Below, one piece after another: positions 7,713 through 11,838 of a stretch of 11,838 nucleotides of DNA. Within the stretch, counting starts at the first letter, position 1; the number at the start of each line of letters is the position of its first letter. This stretch comes from Amoebophrya sp. AT5.2 (Eukaryota > Sar > Dinophyceae > Syndiniales > Amoebophryaceae), in assembly GCA_005223375.1 (NCBI GenBank), contig RXOD01005957.1, forward strand, positions 1-11,838, read 5' to 3'. The notes under the pieces were generated by a model. The model saw only the letters and a program-made list of their open reading frames with translations. It was not told the DNA's origin and searched no databases. The translations under genes and the position numbers were made by a program.

Positions 7713-7998
7713 TTAGAACTGGAACCACCTCCCACGTGGCTCAACATTTGCTGCTGCTGCGGGTTCGAGACCACTTACGCTTACCGCGGTGGGTCTGCTG
7801 TCCGTCGCTGTCGAGATATTGTCGGTGGTGCTATCGAGGCGATGGCGCTGTCGGCACCAATTACAGAAGGTATTACTTAGGTACGTCGCTGTCGCGATCA
7901 CGTCGTGGCTCCCCTTCTTTATTTTTGTTGTGCTCGTCGTGAAAACCCCTCGCCTGCTGCTGCTGCTGCTGCTGTTTCTGGTAGTATCCATCGCACCG
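7670..7998 (-). CDS. Low-complexity upstream exons of the same unrecognised gene (tentative)
   Basis: Three short segments on the minus strand can be linked by GT-AG introns. The first (7998-7885) follows a T-rich tract and GGCAG| and reads CDGYYQKQQQQQQQ, then a polar charged run ending RRDRDSD. A 37-nt intron (7884-7848) would lead to RHRLDSTTDNISTATDSRPT, ending at the donor GCG|GTAAGC (GT at 7784-7783). The third starts at 7756: QQQMLSHVGGGSSSNLHRGG. Alternatively translation begins at ATG 7991 in another frame (MDTTRNSSSSSSRRG). The boundaries are guesses based on phase and composition. Low-complexity Q/S/G content would suit a nuclear or RNA-binding protein, but no domain is visible. 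Confidence 0.25.
7954..7974. repeat. (CTG)7 trinucleotide repeat
   Basis: Seven perfect CTG units; on the minus strand (CAG)n would encode poly-Gln in one frame, poly-Ser in another and poly-Ala in the third. A shorter CTG run lies at 7751-7759. Confidence 0.9.
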
Positions 7999-8683
7999 CT
8001 GCCTCAACGAAGGTGAAAAAAAAACAGAGCACGTTGTTGACGTCTTTCTACGAATCTGCCATCTTGATCCAATTCTATTAAGTTACCTTGGTCATGCACA
8101 AACTTCAGTCCTTCTCGATTGCTCGGCCGCCTTGTTCATGTATCGGGCTACACGACACTATCGGCCGCTGTGAGGTAAAGTGATGTCGTACTATGTTACT
8201 GGGGGAATTTATATCTATCGATATCAGTCTGCCGGGTCTCTGGGTTCGCGTCGACGGCCGCTCGCTATTCATACCATACACAGTCGCGAAGAAGCTCCAC
8301 AACTACCGGCTCGGGAGTCGCGAAATGCAAATGCATGAAAGTGCAGCTTGCTAGATCTTTAGTCCCAGCGCGACGAGCCCAAAAAACGGCCCACGACGAC
8401 GAAGGAAGACACCATTTTCCGTCAACGAAAGCGAACCAATAAAGAAGTAAGGCTCTGACTACAACAACTACTACATACTTTTACTGCCCATGCACGGGAG
8501 CAGGTTCTTCGATGAATAGTAGTAGCTGCTCCTGCAGCACATTCACAGCATGCAGCATCAGCATCAAAATTGTAGCAAAGTACTGTTCAGCGCCGGCATC
8601 GCTTCCTAGCCAGAAGAAATCGAGAGGGGAATATAATAACAATAGCAATAGCCAATAGCCAAGAATTCGCTCTAGAATCAGTG
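7999..8683. other. Spacer upstream of the Q-rich candidate gene, including the Sm-D3 3' flank
   Basis: No gene is firmly supported. On the minus strand a short open stretch at about 8130-8035 reads GLKFVHDQGNLIELDQDGRF and might be an exon, with a donor AAG|GTAACT inside it; the evidence is too thin to call. The stretch 8684 down to about 8470 should be the Sm-D3 3' UTR and holds CAGCAT and tagtag-type simple sequence. Confidence 0.4.
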
Positions 8684-9258
8684 TCAGTAAAAGTCGCTGC
8701 TCTTTTTCGCAAAGGTTTTGCCACGAAACTTGCCTTTCCCTTTGCCCGCGCCCTTGAGAGGGGCAATGGTGCCGCGGCCGTATCCCTGCCCCCGGCTCCC
8801 AAACATCGGACAGCTGCCTAGCATATCCGGCAGATTGAAATACCGCACTTGCTGTCCCCGGAGATAGACCTGACGAGAGGTTGGTTTCACTTTCAGTTTC
8901 TCTGTCTGAGGACAAAAAAGCTGAGGAGCAGTAGCAGTGAGAACTAGAGTGTAGTACAGGGTAGACACAGAGAATTTCTCTGACTCAATCTGAAATGCTG
9001 TGCGAGAAGAATTAAAAGAAAAATTAAGAATAGTGCACATAAACCAAAAGCATTTTTTAACGCCGCCACCTGCTCCATCACCGTGACTGCGCCTCCTCCT
9101 CCTGTCGTTACCGTGACGCCCTCGAGCATGCAATTGAAGTTGTCCTCACAGGACATCAAATGCCCGCGGAAGGTCCGGCCGTCTCGTATCTCCACGGTGA
9201 CCGTGTGCCCAATGGATTCGTGCAGAATCTTGGCAGGCATCCCCAGCGAATTCGCCAT
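8684..9258 (-). CDS. Small nuclear ribonucleoprotein Sm-D3, two exons
   Basis: Sm-D3 is one of seven proteins forming the ring around the Sm site of spliceosomal U snRNAs. Exon 1 (9258-9070, 63 residues) starts at ATG 9258 and carries the Sm1 motif: MPAKILHESIGHTVTVEIRD, then GRTFRGHLMSCEDNFNCML. Exon 2 (8869-8684, 61 residues) begins VYLRGQQVRYFNLPDML, the Sm2 motif, whose RG and LPDML match D3 rather than D1 or other LSm proteins. The total is 124 residues, like the human protein (126). The basic tail is unusual: instead of a run of RG dipeptides it has GKGKGKFRGK. The intron is GT-AG, phase 0, and joins MEQ to VYLRG exactly as in homologues. Confidence 0.93.
8870..9069 (-). other. Sm-D3 intron (200 nt, phase 0)
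   Basis: The donor is GAGCAG|GTGGCGG (a weak +3 to +6) and the acceptor CTCGTCAG|GTCTATC. It is AT-rich near the 5' end compared with the flanking exons, and CAGGT is repeated at both boundaries. Confidence 0.9.
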
Positions 9259-10943
9259 TTTCGTCGATGGGATCCAGCGGCAGGAACTGCGGCGCTAGCA
9301 GGCTATGTTCCGAACGGTTCGTGGGCGAAAGCCTCGCGACCCACACTGACGCGGATTACTCGGCGCGTCCCCTCCTCCTGCGACGTTCTTGCCTTACTAT
9401 TTCTGGTTGCACTTGCACCTGCTCAAGCTCATTGATATACAATACTACGAAGAACGCGATAGTTAGTTCCGATTCTGTAGTTGTAGTTCGTAGTCCTAGT
9501 CGTACACGACTCGCTATAATTTTTTTCGAATTGCTCTTGCTGTCGTCGTCGACTTCTGGATTTTAATAGAGTAGTACATTTTTTCGCCTACGCGAACGCG
9601 ATGCAGTAACCATTTACTCCTAATGAGGTTGAATCTGTATCTACGGCACTTATTGCCTAAGTACACTTGCTTATTTTGATCCAGTGAAGAGTCATCCCGG
9701 ACGCACGATCACGCCACGAGCACGAACGCATTTTCTGATTCTGAACCAGGATCCGACTCCGTTACCATTTCCAAAAGTATGATTAGGATGATCAAAAGTT
9801 GGAACACGAGTAGTTCCGCGGCCACGCGCCAACGAACACCCGATTGCTGCAACTGCTGCTACGGTAGCACAGAAAAGCACGGCAGCGAGGCGAGAAGGAC
9901 AATGAGAAACGAAATCCTCTTGTATGTAATAATAAATAAAAGTAAATCATCTCTGTGCCCGTTTGTGAAAGTGCTGCAAACGTGGTGACCATGACGCAAA
10001 ATGCGCCACAGCACCACAGTTCTTAACTCCAATAATCTCCCGACGTCGTGTTGCGTTTAACGCATGTAGTTGGTTCTCAAGCGATCAGGCCGCTCCGAGT
10101 AGGTGTAAGTACGTTTTGAATCTAGTTATTCGTGCTTCTCGGGGATAGTTTTAGCCTTGTATAAAGCCGCGATTGTAGTAATTCCTATCAGAATGAAGAC
10201 GAAGAGTTGTGCCTGTAATATAAGACCGACTCGGTATTGAAAGATAGATACCGCGCCGTCTTCTGCGAAGGGTGAGCTGTCCACTTCGGTTGCATTTCAT
10301 TGCGTTCCCCAACTCCCCACCGAGAGATGCCTCGTCCGCAGGCAATGAGAAGTTGTAGGTAGACACTGTTCGCAACCTATTCCTTTCGCTGCGTGCTGCT
10401 GGTGCTCGCTGGCCTCGCCTTTGGAATAGAAATAGAAGTGATGACTCCGTATCCGCTACCGCTAGAGCTAGTTCAACGCGTCCTTGCTCACGATCCACCG
10501 ACGACGACGTGTTTTTCAGTACTGTACACTGTTTCCTTGCAGAGACCCGCCTGGGGTAGAATCCAGGAACGGAAGGCTTGAGCCCCTTTCTTCAGAAACG
10601 ATATCGGGGGTAGAGTAAAATAAAATTGTTTCGACGAACGGGTAGGCGACTGACTTTATTCTTCCTGGGTAAACATAATCAAGCCTTTGCAAGGTGAAAC
10701 TGTCCTAGATAACACTATTCGCAATGAAATTCTTGTTTTCGCGATCGGATTGTAAACTCCAACTTATCTTGCCTCATCGGCCGAAGCTTCGGCTTGATTT
10801 CCGGATCCGGTTACATCTCTTTCTGGCTAAGTACTACAACGTCTTTCCAGAACCAGCTGATCTACTCGCGGTTCCGAACCACAACCACTCTCGATCGGCA
10901 TAAATATTATATCGATATCGCCTGCTGTTTCCTTCCCCTTCGC
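9259..10943. other. Gene-free spacer of about 1.7 kb
   Basis: No open frame here has family motifs or convincing codon bias. It contains AT-rich patches (around 9500-9600 and 9930-9950), two ACTACGA-type motifs (9444, 9488 reversed) and two strong palindromes near the dynein end (10780-10810). It should contain the Sm-D3 promoter/5' UTR and the dynein 3' UTR. I see no RNA gene. Confidence 0.5.
10780..10810. repeat. Two adjacent perfect palindromes
   Basis: GCCGAAGCTTCGGC (10780-10793, 14 bp) and CCGGATCCGG (10801-10810, 10 bp) are separated by 7 bp, 134 bp beyond the dynein stop. They could act in 3'-end formation or be chance. Confidence 0.75.
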
Positions 10944-11437
10944 TTAATCGTCCGTTTGCGAGATCATGGCCACCCCGCGCTTGGTCCAGAAGTTTTCGTT
11001 GTGTCCCATGGCGTAGTTGCAGGGCATGTACATCCACATGATGAAGTTGGAGGAGTGCCCGGAGGTGGAGAGCACCCCCTTCCGGTCCGAGCACTTGTAC
11101 ACCGGGTTCGCGTACATCTTCGGATAATCGTGCCTGTCCTTGGCCGTCTCCTCCGGAATCAACCAAAGCAGGGGGACCGTGGACCAGAGCACCTTCGGGT
11201 AGCTGTCCGCAAGCGTCATGCTGTCGTCGTCCCAGCGCGCGCCCTGCATGTACAGGCCGCGGATGTAGGCGCCGCGTTCCGGGTTCTCGTTGCCCTCGAA
11301 AGAGCCCTTCATCACTTCAAAATTCCACATCAGCTTGTCGATCGCGATGCTCGCCCCACGCGCAAAGTTCTGGAACACACCCGTCAAAAACGCCTGCTGG
11401 AAAAAGAAGGACGAGAACCAGAACACGGTCGGAGCAC
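10944..11437 (-). CDS. Axonemal dynein heavy chain, C-terminal exon (partial gene)
   Basis: This is the last exon of a dynein heavy chain, the ATP-driven motor of cilia and flagella; it encodes 163 residues of the C-terminal domain after the AAA+ ring. Family motifs in order: APTVFWFSSFFFQQAFLTGV, then GAYIRGLYMQGARWD, SYPKVLWSTVPLLWL, PVYKCSDRKGVLSTSGHSS and a final WTKRGVAMISQ. The LSTxGHSxNF pattern resembles inner-arm/DNAH1- or DNAH3/7-like chains rather than outer-arm beta or gamma chains, or cytoplasmic dynein. The exon starts at 11437 after CTCAG|, phase 1, so the split codon would be Gly. The stop is TAA at 10946-10944. The remaining several thousand residues lie beyond the right edge; none of the preceding exon is in the window. 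Confidence 0.93.
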
Positions 11438-11574
11438 CTGAGGTTAGCGTGGCGACAGTTTTGCATTGGCGGCTGTTGCAGATTGCCTGCATACAATCTT
11501 CAAATAATGACGTACGATTTCTACTGCAACTCCGCGCTCCTGTTACGGCTACTGAGCCTGGAGCTTTTCAGTCG

Positions 11575-11629
11575 CGCTCGCGCGGGTTGATCCCTACTGA
11601 ACTACTTATTTTACTTTAGAGCGCGAGCG
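11575..11629. repeat. 9-bp inverted repeat around a 37-nt AT-rich loop
   Basis: CGCTCGCGC (11575-11583) and GCGCGAGCG (11621-11629) are exact inverted copies. They lie just outside the palindromic element in the dynein intron. Confidence 0.6.
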
Positions 11630-11647
11630 GGGTAACAAATGAGGCCG

Positions 11648-11838
11648 TAACTTGACAGGCAAGTTAAGGTCCGGACCCTAACTTGGCCAGTTAGCGGTCC
11701 GCAAGCGCTGAACTGGCCTCCGAGCCCCCAGACCCCTGCGGGCGGGCCCTTCGGTCCCGCAGGGTGTGGAGGCACCCAAGGGGGGGAACCCCCGTGGGAC
11801 ACAACGAGCGCCCCATAGCGCGCGTGACGCGTGACGCC
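11648..11838. mobile_element. Palindrome-rich element in the dynein intron (repeat- or MITE-like), truncated
   Basis: Five inverted structures follow one another: TAACTTG/CAAGTTA (11648-11666); GGTCCGGACC (11668-11677); an 11-bp stem with a one-base bulge, GGACCCTAACT/AGTTAGcGGTCC (11673-11700); CCCTGCGGG/CCCGCAGGG (11734-11764); and CCCAAGGGGG/CCCCCGTGGG with a GGAA loop and one mismatch (11775-11798). GTGACGC is repeated twice at the edge (11824-11837). No protein is encoded. The density and base composition differ from the rest of the intron. It could be a non-autonomous foldback element, an introner-type insertion or a structured RNA; the far end is outside the window. Confidence 0.4.

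Larger units (their letters stand above)
11438..11838 (-). other. Last intron of the dynein gene (truncated), with inserted palindromic DNA
   Basis: The acceptor is GCTAACCTCAG|GTGCTCC. No dynein-like coding sequence occurs in any frame from here to the window edge, so the intron is at least 401 nt. From 11648 onward it changes character and becomes GC-rich and densely palindromic. Confidence 0.75.

Noticed and set aside
7751..7775. tRNA T-arm-like GGGTTCGAGACC
   Set aside because: No matching acceptor, D or anticodon stems at the required distances on either strand.
8481..8915. 144-codon minus-strand frame overlapping Sm-D3 exon 2
   Set aside because: It is out of frame with the Sm2 motif and runs into the 3' flank; the hydrophobic run is read-through of AT-rich DNA.
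10151..10498. 115-codon minus-strand frame in the spacer
   Set aside because: No domain, mixed composition and no plausible neighbours; cannot be told from chance.
11611..11802. 63-codon Pro/Gly-rich minus-strand frame in the dynein intron
   Set aside because: It lies wholly in the palindromic element; the translation merely reflects its GC-rich stems.

Overview
This window looks like nuclear DNA from a unicellular, flagellated eukaryote. The evidence is three housekeeping genes recognisable by family: ribosomal protein eL34, the spliceosomal core protein Sm-D3 and an axonemal-type dynein heavy chain. Short spliceosomal introns interrupt conserved domains at positions that restore the family sequence exactly. 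Every gene I can support lies on the minus strand. One-way gene order, flagellar dynein, roughly 50% GC, short introns and ~1 kb spacers together suggest an alveolate of the dinoflagellate lineage, perhaps a compact-genome Syndiniales/Amoebophrya-like or Perkinsus-like organism. That assignment is inference; no spliced-leader gene, rRNA or other decisive marker is present.

Layout from left to right, all genes on the minus strand. (1) 50-1971: an L-type (legume-like) lectin gene cut by the left edge. A 319-residue exon carries the lectin fold. Upstream of it, in the same frame, is a second long open stretch, separated only by one TAG at 1024-1026 that looks like an intron end. (2) 2307-3353: an intronless beta-hydroxyacid dehydrogenase of the 3-hydroxyisobutyrate dehydrogenase family, with a low-complexity insertion. 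(3) 3979-4818: eL34 in three exons. (4) 4819-6305: gene-poor, with small duplications. (5) 6306-6866: an unrecognised ORF that looks coding, followed upstream by 28-bp and 51-bp tandem repeats (6875-7180). (6) 7194 to ~8000: an unrecognised, probably multi-exon gene with Q-rich and G-rich segments. (7) 8684-9258: Sm-D3 in two exons. (8) 9259-10943: gene-free. (9) 10944-11437: the last exon of an axonemal dynein heavy chain. The rest of that gene lies beyond the right edge, and its last intron holds a strongly palindromic element (about 11648-11838).

The recognisable genes do not form one pathway; they are unrelated housekeeping and flagellar genes in one-way order. The less ordinary content is non-coding: introns flanked by short direct repeats, an inverted-repeat-bounded candidate intron in the lectin gene, a multi-hairpin repeat-like element inside the dynein intron, a motif (ACTACGA) over-represented in spacers, and several small tandem duplications. 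I found no tRNA, rRNA, CRISPR array or bacterial-type operon.
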